64,000 nucleotides of DNA from Neoscytalidium dimidiatum. Its lineage: Eukaryota > Ascomycota > Dothideomycetes > Botryosphaeriales > Botryosphaeriaceae. The DNA lies in assembly GCA_037367355.1 (NCBI GenBank), contig CM074699.1, forward strand, positions 186,001 through 250,000, written 5' to 3'. The position numbers and the translations under genes are program-made. Shown piece by piece: positions 45,513-56,204 of this stretch. Every line of letters begins with the position of its first letter. The stretch's first letter is position 1. The notes under the pieces are model-generated. The model was not told where the DNA came from, did no database searches, and was given only the letters and a program-made list of their open reading frames with translations.

Positions 45513-47537
45513 GGTTTCGTGCTGTAGGACTATCGTGGTGTATTGAGTAGTAGGGGGGGTGCGTAGACTGGAATTGCGTACGGGCGGGTGGAAACGGACG
45601 CATCTCGACTTATAGGTAGCTTCTCAAATGATATCCTATATCTGAGTACCGAATAGCACGCCATGATACCAGAGGCTAAGAAGCGGTGTACGGAAGCGTT
45701 GGAGGAGCGGTAGCATCCACGAAAACGGTTTGTAGCTCTGTCTAGCTCGGCCCGTCTACCTGCCTCATCTTAGTGAAGACGCGTAGGGCGCAATTCCGTG
45801 CCAGCTGTCGACGGACCTCGCGCTATTTTCTCAACACCATGGCCGAAACATCACGATAGCACGCAGCACGCCGCAGTCTTTAGGTGAGATCATTGATTCA
45901 TTTGAAGAAACTATATAAGCTCGATCCGCCCTCAGCATATTTGTTTTTTCTCATTGACAACGCGCCAACCGGAGTTCTTGGCCGGGGGTGTGACCGGCTG
46001 CCAGGAGTCAAATTTAATCTCTGATAACCATCATAGGGCTTCACTTCGAGCTATAGAAACGAATAAAGAACACGATGAAAAGACAAGTAGCTCTGCTACT
46101 TGCGAAAGATAAGAAAGTGAGGTTGGAGGTAGTACGAGTCAAGCTCGAAACTTCCAGAAAGTAGGACAAGCAACAGAAAGAGACAGAAATAAGGCCAGCA
46201 ACAAAATTAAATCCTATTTAATGTGTAGAGTAGAGTGAAGTGCAATGTGCTGAATATGCTGAGTGAGGAAATCAAGAAAAAGAGATACTTACAGCTCTGC
46301 TAGTCGAATGTTGAAGGTTAGGTGGTATAAAGGCCCGGGAATTGAAACGATTGAGCATACCAAGCGTGCGATGACCAAGAGAAGCCAGTCGTCGCCTGGT
46401 GAGTTGTCGAAATTGTCGTCATGTCGTATCAATGTTGCCAAAGTTGTCAAGCTGAAGCCAGTGAAACAAGTTGATGTGATCGTAATCAGGTGAACCATCC
46501 AAGTGTGTTACCAACACCAAGTATGTTGGCGGAAGCAGATAAATGTTGACAAGAGGGAGCTCCCATCCAAGAATGTTGTCCAAGTGTGTTGGCAAAAGCG
46601 AAGGTATTGACAAGATGGGACAAGATGTAATCCAACAAGCGCGAAGTAGCAACAGCTAGAGTGAGGTAAGAGGACAATGAAAAGATCCAGTATCATTATC
46701 CAGTATTGGGCAGGTCACGGTGAGATTGTCCTCAGCAGGTCGTCAGTGTAGCACCGGGAATGCCAGAAGGAGGGTAATGGAATAGAAAAACGACTTACAG
46801 GACCGTGTTTTTTTTTTAAATTAAAAAATGTTGGAGTTGCGCTTTTGAATTAGCAAAATCGGAGGAGCGATGAACCTCCGAAGGGTCGAATCCCGATCTC
46901 TGTGAGTGTAGCATCAGTGGACTCTATATGAATGTCATATGTAAGATGGCAAAAGACAAGGCAAAGTATGACAGAGGGTAAGTGGTAGTCAAGTCCGAGA
47001 GCTCATTGCATAATAACAGTTACTACACTTGAGTGTGCAGTGTATGGAGGAAAAGAGGAGGCGGAGTCGGTGGGGGAAGCGACGTTTATATAGGGCACCT
47101 TGGAAGGACTTGCAAGGCCCACGTGCATGTGAGTTATGGTAGACAAGGCAGTCACAGCCATAAGATTCCAAAGCAGAAGGAGCTATTGGGTTAACAGAAG
47201 TATGTGAATGGCCAGAAAACAGCAAAACAGCGACTAGGGCCTTCCACGGCCTTCCACGTGCCTCGCCATTTCGCTGGAATCAAGTCCATGAGGAAGGAGC
47301 GCGGCAGGCAGCAGTGGAAGCAAGTCGAAAAAGCAAATCGAGCGGCAGAGCACTGCATGGGCAATCAAAGTAACAAACAGAGAAATAGCACGACGGGCAG
47401 CCAAGGCAGGGCATTGCAATGTAGATAATGCTATCAATCACCAATGCAGAAGACAAACATGCCCTTGGGCAAGCAACATATCTAACTTGATGCTTTCATA
47501 GTCATCTACTTGAGCATAACCATAATCCTCGTTGCCT
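45513..47537. other. AT-richer intergenic region with degenerate repeats, no gene seen
   Basis: About 2 kb separate the COQ11-like gene from the RNase gene, which end toward each other. It is purine-rich and poorer in GC than its surroundings, with a T run near 46807-46817. It holds an imperfect direct repeat at 46496-46619 and a hairpin with a tRNA T-arm-like sequence at about 46860-46905. No protein motif was found. Confidence 0.5.
46496..46619. repeat. Imperfect direct repeat, two units of about 55-60 bases
   Basis: Unit 1 (46496-46557) and unit 2 (46564-46619) share, in order, CATCCAAG, TGTT, CCAAGT-TGTTGGC, AAGC and TTGACAAGA-GG, with a small deletion and scattered substitutions in unit 2. 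The shared blocks in the same order argue against chance. It may be a remnant of a minisatellite or an old element. Confidence 0.6.
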
Positions 47538-48180
47538 CTATAGCTCGATCTTGGACAGTAGCTTTCTCCCTTCCTTGCCCAGCGGCAGCGTCCCCTTGCC
47601 TCTCGGATTCATGGAGTTGTCTGCCGCACCCAATGCGTTAGCCAAAACACAGCCGTCCTACCTGTCTCCTCCTACCGAACTCACCTTTACATTCCACGAA
47701 TCCATTGCTCCTCTGCCCGTCGTGCGTGATGCAGGCGCAGTACACGGCGCTGGAGTAGTCCTCCGCAATGCTGCCGATAACGACGCGATCCGCGCCAGGT
47801 CGACCACCATCGTAAACGGTGCCATTCTGTAGGATCGGAAACTCGAGGTACGGCGCTTCGCCGTGGGCGAAGTTGAAGTGCTCGTCTGCACGAGGGGATC
47901 AGACACACGGCACGAAAAGACGGGAAGGGCGAGAAGGAGGGCTACACACAGTCATTATAGGCGTGGGGGTATTTGTCGTCACCTGCTACCGTGTCAGCTC
48001 TCCTACAGAATTCTAATAGCGCTTATTGCGCCGTATCGTTGAAGTGTCGAAAGTCGTACCGACGGTCTTGCCGGCCTTGGCGAGCTGAAGAGCCTGGGAG
48101 GCGGCGGCCTGAATGTCAGCTTTGGTGTAGTCCGTGCCGTCGCAATTGCAGGCAGTGGGCTCGTAGTAGATGGTCGGCAT
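47538..48180 (-). CDS. RNase T1-family guanyl-specific ribonuclease without signal peptide
   Basis: Four exons, 48180-48060, 47982-47950, 47885-47685 and 47620-47538, give 145 residues. Family features in order: ACNCDGTDYTKADI, a helix with AAASQALQLAKAG, KYPHAYNDYE, PYLEFPIL (catalytic Glu), GGRPGADRVV (catalytic Arg) and ITHDG followed by FVEC (catalytic His and last Cys). These are the T1/F1/N1 active-site residues, which cleave RNA 3' of guanosine. Secreted relatives carry a leader; here the ATG at 48180 starts almost directly at the mature domain (MPTIYYEP) and no hydrophobic segment lies upstream in frame. A Lys-rich tail of about 25 residues follows the last Cys in a separate exon. A missed upstream leader exon is the main alternative. 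Confidence 0.85.
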
Positions 48181-48654
48181 GATTTGATTCGGAAACAATT
48201 CACAAGTAGTGTGCAAAGGTCAAAAAATCACGGTCCGAAGTACAGACAAGAAGCAGGAATTGGCATTTATTTAAGCTTCCCGTTGGCTGAATTAGCAGTG
48301 GCGAAGATCCCCGATCAGATGCAGAGATGAAGATATGGCATGGGCTTGCGGGGGCATGCCTTGGCTTGTGGTTGGCTGCGGCAGTCGGGTGTGGTCGAGC
48401 GTGACGTATGCTCTATCGCGGTCCCTGCCAAGAACACGTCCACATGCGCTCCCGAGCCCTGCACATTGGCGCGTGCCGTGCCGTTCGCATTGCCGCACTG
48501 ACGTCGCGTGCATATGGCATACGTACTCTTCGGAGATACAATCCTTGCCGCCGAAACAAAGATTCGTTATGTTTTTGGATAGAACCAACATTTGGGGCAT
48601 CAACCGTGTCTATATTTGTTTTAGCAGCCCTCCCGCAGGAAGGATACCGTGAAA
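48181..48654. other. Gap between Sqt1 and RNase genes (tandem, minus strand)
   Basis: This must hold the end of the Sqt1 transcript and the RNase promoter. An A/T-rich stretch at about 48262-48272, TTAAATAAAT on the minus strand, could be a TATA-like element about 85 bases before the RNase ATG. No other feature is seen. Confidence 0.45.
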
Positions 48655-50244
48655 TCAAGCAATCGGCGCGCTGAAAACTAGCGAGACATTATCATCTCCA
48701 GCCGTGATAATCTTGTCTCCAGAACCTTGTACAAATCCCATAACGCCACCGCCCTCTCCACCTCCCCGGTGTCCTCTCCACTCGCCGACCAAGCCTCTGT
48801 TTGCTGCCGCAGTTCCTCCACGGGTGTCCCATCGCCTAACCACGCCGTCATTACCGCAACTTGTCAGAAGCCAAGTGCCTGGTGCTGCTTGTGCGACGCC
48901 AACGGGGCCTGATTGTTGCGAAGCGGGCTTGAGAAACTCGACTTTGATCACGGCCTGCTCGGTCTCCGTTTCCTCGTCAAAATGTGCTTGCTGGATATGT
49001 CTGCGGACGGCGAAGCGATGTGCTGTGTCGATGAGTGCGATCGAACCGTCGACGCTGCCGGCGGCCATGAGCGTCAGCGGCGGTGCGGAAAACGAAATGG
49101 TCTCGACGCTGTCCTTCTGAGTCTGCAGACTAGCGAGAATAACGCCGGCCTGACCAGTTGCTGCGCCAGCACCTCCTCTTGGTCCGCCTGACTGCTTCCC
49201 ACCGCCAGCCTTACCGCGCGCTCCTGCGCCGCGAGCTCCACTGGTCACCGATGGTTCGCCACCGATACGTGGAAGACCGATGATACGAATGTGGCCCTCC
49301 GCACCACCAACAGCAGCGAAAGCGCCATTTGGTGCAACCGCTACGCTGTAAAGACCGCCCTCAACCCTGAAGCGCTCGTCATCACCGGTAAGACCGACGA
49401 CAGCTTGGCTACCGGACGGGTTTGTGATCCCCGCAGCGGCTGCTTCTCCAAAGACATCCCACACGTAGAAAGACTCATCCTCAGATACTGTTGCAAGAAG
49501 TTTTCCGTCAGGCGTCCAAGCGCCAGCGGTGCTGGGCCCGGTGTGAAGATAGAAAGCCTGGACGATTGTGAGCGGCGACGCAGTATCCGCAGCGTTGATA
49601 GTGTAAACCCAGACAGAGCCATCCGAGGCGCCGAGTGCAATGGTGTTAGGGTAATTCGGGTGCGGGCATGTCGATATCCAGGTAATCTCCTCCACCTCTT
49701 GCGCCTCTGCCACGAAATTCCACGCCTTGCCCGCTCCGTTGGAAGTGTCACGCCATGCGCGTAGCCTGCCGTCCATGCCACCAGAAACAACGTATTCGCC
49801 GGCGGGCTGGGTGAATGCGATAGCAGCGATCGAGTCGGTGTGACCCTCGAGCTTGAACACGGGCTTCAAGCTCTCACGCTCGCCCGCACCAGCCGCGCCG
49901 TCGTCCTGTGAGCCTGACCAGCTGGCCGGCAGCGGGGGCCGCTCCGGCTCCTTGACCACGACCTCGAATATGAATCCCACGTCGTCTCCACCGCCGGTCG
50001 CTACAATGCTGGGGTTCCTGGGGTGCTGGGCGATGCAGAAGATGCTGTCCTGGTGGCCGTCGAAGTGCGCGACACTGTCGTTCTCTAGCTGAATCTCCTG
50101 CAGCGGCGCATCATCGCCCTCGTCGTCCGACTCCATGGGCGCATCGGGGTCATCAGGTATTATCTCCTCGGCCTCATCAGGGTCGAGCATGTCGACCTCT
50201 TCCTGCTGATCGGGCCGCTGGGGCTGGTTCTGGTTCGCAGCCAT
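48655..50244 (-). CDS. sqt1: Ribosome assembly WD40 protein Sqt1 / AAMP homologue
   Basis: Single exon of 529 residues. After an acidic N-terminus (about residues 15-60, rich in Asp and Glu) come seven or eight WD40 repeats: FDGHQDSIFCIAQHP, KLEGHTDSIAAIAFTQ with GGMDGRLRAWRD, LGASDGSVWVYTI, TVSEDESFYVWDV, AVGGAEGHIRIIGL, AAGSVDGSIALID, TSCGNDGVVRRWD and TAGDDNVSLVF at the C-terminus. The acidic leader followed by a propeller matches Sqt1 of yeast, the dedicated chaperone that binds the ribosomal protein uL16 (Rpl10) and aids late 60S assembly; AAMP is the animal counterpart. A Gly-rich loop of about 30 residues (RGAGARGKAGGGKQSGG) sits between two blades, a probable lineage insertion. Confidence 0.9.
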   Translation of the reverse strand: MAANQNQPQRPDQQEEVDMLDPDEAEEIIPDDPDAPMESDDEGDDAPLQEIQLENDSVAHFDGHQDSIFCIAQHPRNPSIVATGGGDDVGFIFEVVVKEPERPPLPASWSGSQDDGAAGAGERESLKPVFKLEGHTDSIAAIAFTQPAGEYVVSGGMDGRLRAWRDTSNGAGKAWNFVAEAQEVEEITWISTCPHPNYPNTIALGASDGSVWVYTINAADTASPLTIVQAFYLHTGPSTAGAWTPDGKLLATVSEDESFYVWDVFGEAAAAGITNPSGSQAVVGLTGDDERFRVEGGLYSVAVAPNGAFAAVGGAEGHIRIIGLPRIGGEPSVTSGARGAGARGKAGGGKQSGGPRGGAGAATGQAGVILASLQTQKDSVETISFSAPPLTLMAAGSVDGSIALIDTAHRFAVRRHIQQAHFDEETETEQAVIKVEFLKPASQQSGPVGVAQAAPGTWLLTSCGNDGVVRRWDTRGGTAAANRGLVGEWRGHRGGGEGGGVMGFVQGSGDKIITAGDDNVSLVFSAPIA

Positions 50245-50704
50245 TGCTGTACAGTGAGTTTCTCGGGGTATTTGGTAGGAGAAGGCGGGTATCTTTGAGG
50301 CGAAGGAGAAGATGCGCAGAGGCGATTTGTATGCGTCGCGGCGTGTTGAACTTTTTGCTTAGAAATTGAGTCGGGCTTTATTTTTCTTGGTTCCGCCGCC
50401 GCGCCAAAATTGCATGCAAAGCGGCGGGGGCGGGGCGATTCGCTCTTACGCTTACGTCATTCACCCCAGGCACGTTGGTGAGAAATCAGATCCGTGGGTT
50501 TGTCACATAGCAAGATGCACGGGCAGGTCCCAAGTCTTGTCCATTCAATTCTGGCAACGCTTCCGATGCTTGAAAATAGTAGAGGAACAGGGTACTCTTG
50601 CGGTCTCAAGCAAGCAAACTAAAACGCCAAAGTCTCTACAATCAATATTTCTGTCCGTCTCTTTCCCATCCAAGATCTCCTTGAAGCTCTGTGCCTCTGT
50701 GCCT
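50245..50704. other. Gap between acyl-CoA ligase and Sqt1 genes (tandem, minus strand)
   Basis: This 460-base gap must contain the Sqt1 promoter and the 3' end of the ligase transcript. No repeat, TATA box or RNA gene is seen. Confidence 0.45.
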
Positions 50705-52517
50705 CTACAGCTTAGCGCCCTGCGACCGTCTCTTCTCCTTCTCCTTGTCCCTCAATAACCTTCTGAGAATCTTCCCACTTGGACTCTTGGGGATAACATC
50801 AATAAACTCAACGCCGCCCTTGAGCCATTTGTGGCGTGACTTTTGCTCTTCCACGTGCTTCTCAATCGCTCTTGCAACCATTCGGTCGCTCTCTTCCAAC
50901 CCGACTTTTGGAGACTTGACAACGAAAGCCTTGGGGACCTCCCCATCCCGGTCGTCCGGCACAGGAATGACAGCGCAATCGTTGACGAAGGGGTGCGTCA
51001 GCAGATGCGCCTCCAGCTCTGCTGGTGCGACTTGCAGCCCCTTAACCTTAATGAGCTCCTTGATGCGGTCGACGATAAAGACATGCTCATGGCCCTTGGG
51101 TGACTTTCTGATGACAGCTTCATCACCGGTGCGCATCCAGCCATCCTGGAACGTCTCTCTTGTGGCTTCGGGTTTATTGAGATATCCAAGAGTAACAGCT
51201 GGCGACTTAACCAGCAGCTCGCCAGGCTGGTCGTAGCCAGTGATCTCGATGCCCTCGAGAGATACCAGCTTGACTTCGATACCTGGAAGAAGGGAGCCCG
51301 AGGAGCCGAACCATACGTCGTGGTCAACAGTCGAGCAAACAACCGTACTGGTTTCTGTGAGGCCGTAGCCTTGGCGAATAACCCACTTCGGGTACATTGC
51401 TTGGAGCTCGTTTGCCGTCTCTTCACCAAGCGGCGCGGCACCGGTGAAGATTGCATCCACGCTGCTCAGGTCGAATTGATCGCAGAGTTGCTTTTGCTTG
51501 GTCATCAGGATGATAATCGGAGGAACCAAATATAGGCAGTTGATCTTGAAGCGCTGAATGGTCTCTAAGAAGGGCTTCAAGTCAAACTTTGGGAGAACAG
51601 CGACTCGGTCGCCTCGGTACACACTGGCGTGACAGATGACGACAAGGCTGTAAATATGGCTCATAGGAAGCAAGCCCAGAGCGGTCTCGGTATAGTCGCT
51701 CTGCGTCCCGGGTGGAATCTTCTTGTCTCTAGAGCTCTTGTCGAAGACTTTGATCTGCAGAGTGTTCGCGATGACATTTCTGTGCGAGATCATAACACCC
51801 TTAGGGAGACCCGAGGTGCCACTGGAGTAGCACAAGAAGGCGCTACGGCGCGCGCCCTCGCCTTCCTCCCACCTCAACTTCTCAAGCTTAGGCTCATTCT
51901 CGCCTTCCTGGATCAACTGGTCAACCGTCTTGAATTCGCTGGGAGCGGCTTTTCCGCCAGTGAGCTCCTTAGGCACGTCCAAGATGTAGATGCGATTCTT
52001 CGGGATGCCCGCTTTTGCGCTGGCTTCGAGCGCAGTGGGGAGGAGAGGCAGGCAGGTAAACAGGCATTTTGCGCCCGAGTCCTTCAGCTGATACTCGATC
52101 TCCGGTGCAGAGTACGCAGCACTGGCGGGCGTCTGGATGCCACCAAGGCGATGGGTAGCCCAGGCGAGCGTCAGGGTGTCAATCTGCCGCGTATCAGCGC
52201 CAATGGCATGTTGGATAGTTGGCTATGACGGCGCATACCGTGTTGGCGCTAAAGACACCAATGACTTTGTCCCACTCAGTACCTTCGTTCGGTTTCCATC
52301 CGAGTTCCTTAGAAAGGCCGCGAGCGAGAGCTTCTACGCGGTCCTTGACGTCTAATGCCGAGTATTCCTTTCCGGTGAGGCCGCAGGTGAATGGCGGATA
52401 TGAGTACCCAAGAGGATGGCGACCGTAGTTTTCGTCAAAGAGGAAATCATAGACAGAAATTGAGTCCGGAGGATCGAACGGGAGCTGCGGAACCCATGAC
52501 GGCGGGTGGAATACCAT
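50705..52517 (-). CDS. Peroxisomal 4-coumarate-CoA ligase-like acyl-CoA synthetase
   Basis: Two exons, 52517-52239 and 52183-50705, give 585 residues. ANL-superfamily motifs are in order: the P-loop CYSSGTSGLPKGV, the loop with GLLPMSHIY, YGLTETSTVV, the hinge region WMRTGDEAVI with VDRIKELIKVKG, and the C-terminal PSGKILRRLLRD whose Lys helps adenylate formation. The layout is that of fungal 4CL-like ligases, which activate aromatic or medium-chain acids to CoA thioesters. The last three residues are AKL, a good PTS1 signal, so the enzyme should be peroxisomal. The substrate cannot be read from sequence. It could support beta-oxidation or feed a peroxisomal biosynthetic step. The short first intron carries a GTATGC donor and a CGGCAG acceptor. 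Confidence 0.92.
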
Positions 52518-53402
52518 GGTGGAGACAAGAGAAGAAGACAATAGTGATAGAACCAAACGCGAAAATAAAGTATCACGAGCGAGATGAGTAGAAATTAGGC
52601 AGCGAACTCGGTTGGGACAGGAAGAAAGGAGTTTGCAGCGCCGGATGCCGGGTTTTGGAAAGCCAAAGGACACCGGGGGGGTGGTATGGGCGGGGGCTTG
52701 GTTTGGCTGGATCTCAGCGCCCAGAGTGTGGGGAAAGCTCCTGCTCAACCGTTCGCTATGCCGCGATGGGACAAGCCGAGGCTGCATGACCTCGGTAATG
52801 GGCGAAGGAAGGCGGACCCAGAGCAGGGATCGCTGAACCTCACCTCCACTCAACACCCGCCAGTCAACTCCAGCTCTGCTATCATCCGCCGCCGCCGCCG
52901 CCGCCACCGTGTCCGTGCCCGTGCCCGGCTTCTCCCGCAGATCAGAGCCGCACCACCCAGCGTGCCATTCAGCCTCGACGATCGGGCCATGAGGCTGCAC
53001 ATTCGGTGAACATTGGATGCCAATCGATACGGTACTGCAATTGAAACATAGAGCCAGATCAGCGTATGAAGTACTTGGCCGCAAACAGCTCGTCTAACCT
53101 GCTGAGGTACGCTGCATCTCACCTCCGCTGCCTCTCGTTTTGCATTCACATCTACGTGCACTATACAACAGCTTTTTCATTGTGAACAATAGCAGTTGTT
53201 TCACGCACATTAGCCACTGTAAAGTACTGTACATTTCCTTTGCACCAACCGTGTAATTTAAGGCGGTGGTTTGACTTCCGATTCCCTCCAACTGTCGACC
53301 ACTCTGCGTATAATTTTCCTGAACGCTACTTGTTGCTCTCTTCACCACTGAAACCGCACTACCAATTCTGATCTGCCACAGTAAAGGTTATTTGCGCCCG
53401 CC
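52518..53402. promoter_or_regulatory. Divergent region between acyl-CoA ligase and AlkB-like genes
   Basis: This 885-base region separates two divergent start codons. A (CCG)n-type short run occurs at about 52888-52910. Open frames here are chance extensions of the ligase frame. No defined motif was found. Confidence 0.45.
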
Positions 53403-56204
53403 ATGTCCACCTCGGAGCTCATCCGCCTCTGTGAAGGAATGAATGAAGATGATTGGCAAGCGCTCCAGTTGTCTCGGCGAGAAAGGAGAAGCTCAGCGCA
53501 AAAGGGAACGTCTGCAATACAGAGAATGTACACCCAGGGCGATGATGACGCTTCTCCATCCTCACTGCTTTCTGCTTCACCTTCAACAATGGTGCTCACT
53601 CCACCATTAGTATCATCTACGGCAAGGACAAGTTTTTCTGCCTGGCATAGTGACAATGAGAGCGAATTGTCTTCGGTTCCAGATGAGCTCAGCGACAATC
53701 TCAGCGAGTACTCAGAGCCGGAGCCTCCCAAAAAGAGGAGGAAGGTCAACAAGACAGCTGCCACAAACCGCACAGGTGCGGCAAGTACTGATCAGCATCA
53801 GGAGCAAGGCCGTCTACTCGTGTCTTTGAAGGTTAACTATGATCGGCTCCAGCAATCCAATCATAGCACTCCCCTGTATGATCCGGATGACTCTCCCCAA
53901 CAGCCCTCCTTACTTCCCACAATCTCAGAGGTCCTCACAGAACAGCCTCGGCAAGAAGACTCGGCTCAGAATTCTCCCAGTGTCACCAAAACTCAATTAT
54001 TGCAGCATCATAATCAACTCAACGGAGGTGTCGCTGCGGATTCTACGACAGTAGAAGCTTTCAGTTTCGTCGAAGCTTCTACACCGCTGACGCCACCCCC
54101 CAGTACCAAGCGCAAGCGTGCAGGCCGTAGCGGCTCTGGCTCTCCTGCCTTGCAACCACGGACACCTGGGATCAAAGACTCATTCCCCCGGAAAGACTCT
54201 GTTCACGCGTCCGACCCAATTTCTGAAGGCCTTCAGCCACTTGTTGAGGTTTCTCGGCAATTGATGGCCTTGAGCAGTTGCCCCATCAAAGACAAGCCGC
54301 TCCCTACTGGACTGCCGGAAGTCTGGGCCGACGGCCGCCAGGCTCTCTGTGAGTCGTTGCCCTATTATCGAGCTTATCAGAGCGCCGGCTATTGTACGGG
54401 CGGCTTCGCCATGTCCTTCATGTTTGATCAAGAGGGCAGCCCGAGAGATTACATGGACTCAGAGGTGGTCATTGCCCGCTCAGGAGGAGGATTGTCAAGG
54501 GATAAGAGCACCGGAAAGATGGCTCGTCAAGCCGATCAGGCGGAAGGAAGCCAAGTTAGGAGCGTCAGGAATAGCATGGAACAGTTCAACCCCATTGTTA
54601 TTCTAAGCGGCAACAGGAATCTGCAATGCCCTTCGAAGATGCCCCGTGTTTACAACGTCCTTGATTGGTTCAAGCCCACCCACATCTGGTTCGAAAAAGC
54701 TAATGGTATGGTCAACATTCGGTACCGATTTGAGAAGCTGGACAGGGAAAAGCCGAGCTGGTGGGCCTCCTCAGGTGGACCTGAACCAACAAGGATCGGT
54801 GACCAACAGCCGCCCCACGTTCAGGACTGTACGAACTGCCAGCAACCAAGCCAGCAAATCTATCTTCAAGGATGGATGTGCCTTCAACCCGCCTGCCCCC
54901 AATTCTGGCAGCTGGATTCCGGAAGGGAGCCTCGAGAGGAGGACTTGCTGTACGATCCGCGTTTCTTAAAGCAGTACACTCCATGGCCTCACTCCAGTGC
55001 GCCGCAGCCTCTACGGCCTGAACCCCTCAGCCCTGGCCCTACTCCAAGACTGGGAGCCGACGTCTCCTGGGCCGCAGCCAAAGGCATAGTCTGCAATAAG
55101 TGCGGACGCTGCAACTCTAGAGAGGCTTGGGAATGTTGGGAATGTGGCAACCCAGATTGCGACTTCACTTACTCTCTACCCCATATCAGCATCCCTCCGA
55201 ATGCCCTCCATGATGCTTACAATCCTCTCTCCTCTGGTTATGCCCCTTCAAAGGACTGGTTTTCGTCGATAATTCCGTTGCGTGTTGAGTTCGCGCACCA
55301 CTACAGAATTCAGCATTATTCGATTCCCGGAATCGATGGATTCATTGCACATTTTATCGCAAACAAGACGGTTAATGAGGAGGCAGGAGGCCCAGATGAC
55401 ATGTGGACGGAGTTGCAGACTGCTGACCTTGGACTCCGTCGCAGGCCTCTCGGATGTAGCACACTCCAGGGCCCAATGTTGACTCAGCACTTTTGCGTTA
55501 ACTACGGTATGCCATACAAATTCATAGCCGCCACCGCTAGCCGACCCTTCGACACAGCAGCCAGTGCTATCAACACCACCCGCTCTCGCCTGAACTGGGC
55601 TGCTCGTCACTGCGTCGGATCCGAGAACCATGATCAAAAGGCAGAGTTCAATGAGCTACTAGCTCTCGGCTACTTTGAACGCCAAAAGATCGACTACCAT
55701 GACGACGGCGAGTACGGCCTGGGCCCAACCATTGCCACCCTCTCCTTAGGCGCACCTGCCTCCATGAAGATCCGGCAGAAGGCGAAGCATCATAACGGCA
55801 TCACAAAATCCGGCGCCTACGTTAACAAGCCGCCTGCCCCTGGCTGCTTTAAGTATGGGGAGCGTAAAGCAGCTCACGAGCACCTCGAGGCCTTGAAAGA
55901 CGATTCGGAAGCGTTTAAAGCACGGCTGAGGTCTCTACCAAAGGATCTAGGCCTACAGGCAAGAGGCAATGCCAAGGACATTCTGAACATGCACCTTGGA
56001 CACGGAGACATCGTGGTAATGCATGGGGCTAAGATCCAGGAGTACTACGAGCATGCTGTTGATCCGGTGGGCAAGCTTCGCTTTGCCCTTACGTGCCGGT
56101 ACATCGATCCTGAATCTCTTAAAGAGGAAGACAGGCCAGCTTATGATGTTGGACCGGATACTGGAAACTATGACGGCTCCAGGCTGCATGCTGTTGCGGT
56201 GTAG
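53403..56204 (+). CDS. Fungal AlkB-like 2-oxoglutarate/Fe(II) dioxygenase with cysteine-rich region, 933 aa
   Basis: Single exon of 933 residues. The N-terminal third (to about 330) is disordered, with an apparent nuclear localisation signal (PPKKRRKVNK) and proline-directed TP/SP sites. A conserved middle part follows, with two Cys clusters: CTNCQQ..WMCLQPACPQFW (about 475-500) and CNKCGRCNSREAWECWECGN..DC (about 560-583), both likely zinc-binding. The C-terminal dioxygenase core has YHDDGE (metal HxD), LGPTIATLSLG, HGDIVVMHG, YYEHAVDP (second metal His) and RFALTCRYI (Arg for 2-oxoglutarate). These are the AlkB-type signatures of DNA/RNA or protein demethylases. The long N-terminus plus internal zinc clusters sets it apart from short ABH2/ABH3 forms. 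Its substrate is unknown; a nuclear demethylation or repair role is inference. Confidence 0.87.
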   Translation: MSTSELIRLCEGMNEDDWQALQLSRRERRSSAQKGTSAIQRMYTQGDDDASPSSLLSASPSTMVLTPPLVSSTARTSFSAWHSDNESELSSVPDELSDNLSEYSEPEPPKKRRKVNKTAATNRTGAASTDQHQEQGRLLVSLKVNYDRLQQSNHSTPLYDPDDSPQQPSLLPTISEVLTEQPRQEDSAQNSPSVTKTQLLQHHNQLNGGVAADSTTVEAFSFVEASTPLTPPPSTKRKRAGRSGSGSPALQPRTPGIKDSFPRKDSVHASDPISEGLQPLVEVSRQLMALSSCPIKDKPLPTGLPEVWADGRQALCESLPYYRAYQSAGYCTGGFAMSFMFDQEGSPRDYMDSEVVIARSGGGLSRDKSTGKMARQADQAEGSQVRSVRNSMEQFNPIVILSGNRNLQCPSKMPRVYNVLDWFKPTHIWFEKANGMVNIRYRFEKLDREKPSWWASSGGPEPTRIGDQQPPHVQDCTNCQQPSQQIYLQGWMCLQPACPQFWQLDSGREPREEDLLYDPRFLKQYTPWPHSSAPQPLRPEPLSPGPTPRLGADVSWAAAKGIVCNKCGRCNSREAWECWECGNPDCDFTYSLPHISIPPNALHDAYNPLSSGYAPSKDWFSSIIPLRVEFAHHYRIQHYSIPGIDGFIAHFIANKTVNEEAGGPDDMWTELQTADLGLRRRPLGCSTLQGPMLTQHFCVNYGMPYKFIAATASRPFDTAASAINTTRSRLNWAARHCVGSENHDQKAEFNELLALGYFERQKIDYHDDGEYGLGPTIATLSLGAPASMKIRQKAKHHNGITKSGAYVNKPPAPGCFKYGERKAAHEHLEALKDDSEAFKARLRSLPKDLGLQARGNAKDILNMHLGHGDIVVMHGAKIQEYYEHAVDPVGKLRFALTCRYIDPESLKEEDRPAYDVGPDTGNYDGSRLHAVAV

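Noticed and set aside
46850..46905. Possible tRNA gene
   Set aside because: There is a variable-arm-like hairpin and a near B box, but no acceptor stem, no A box and no seven-base anticodon loop could be fitted; the B box lacks one base.
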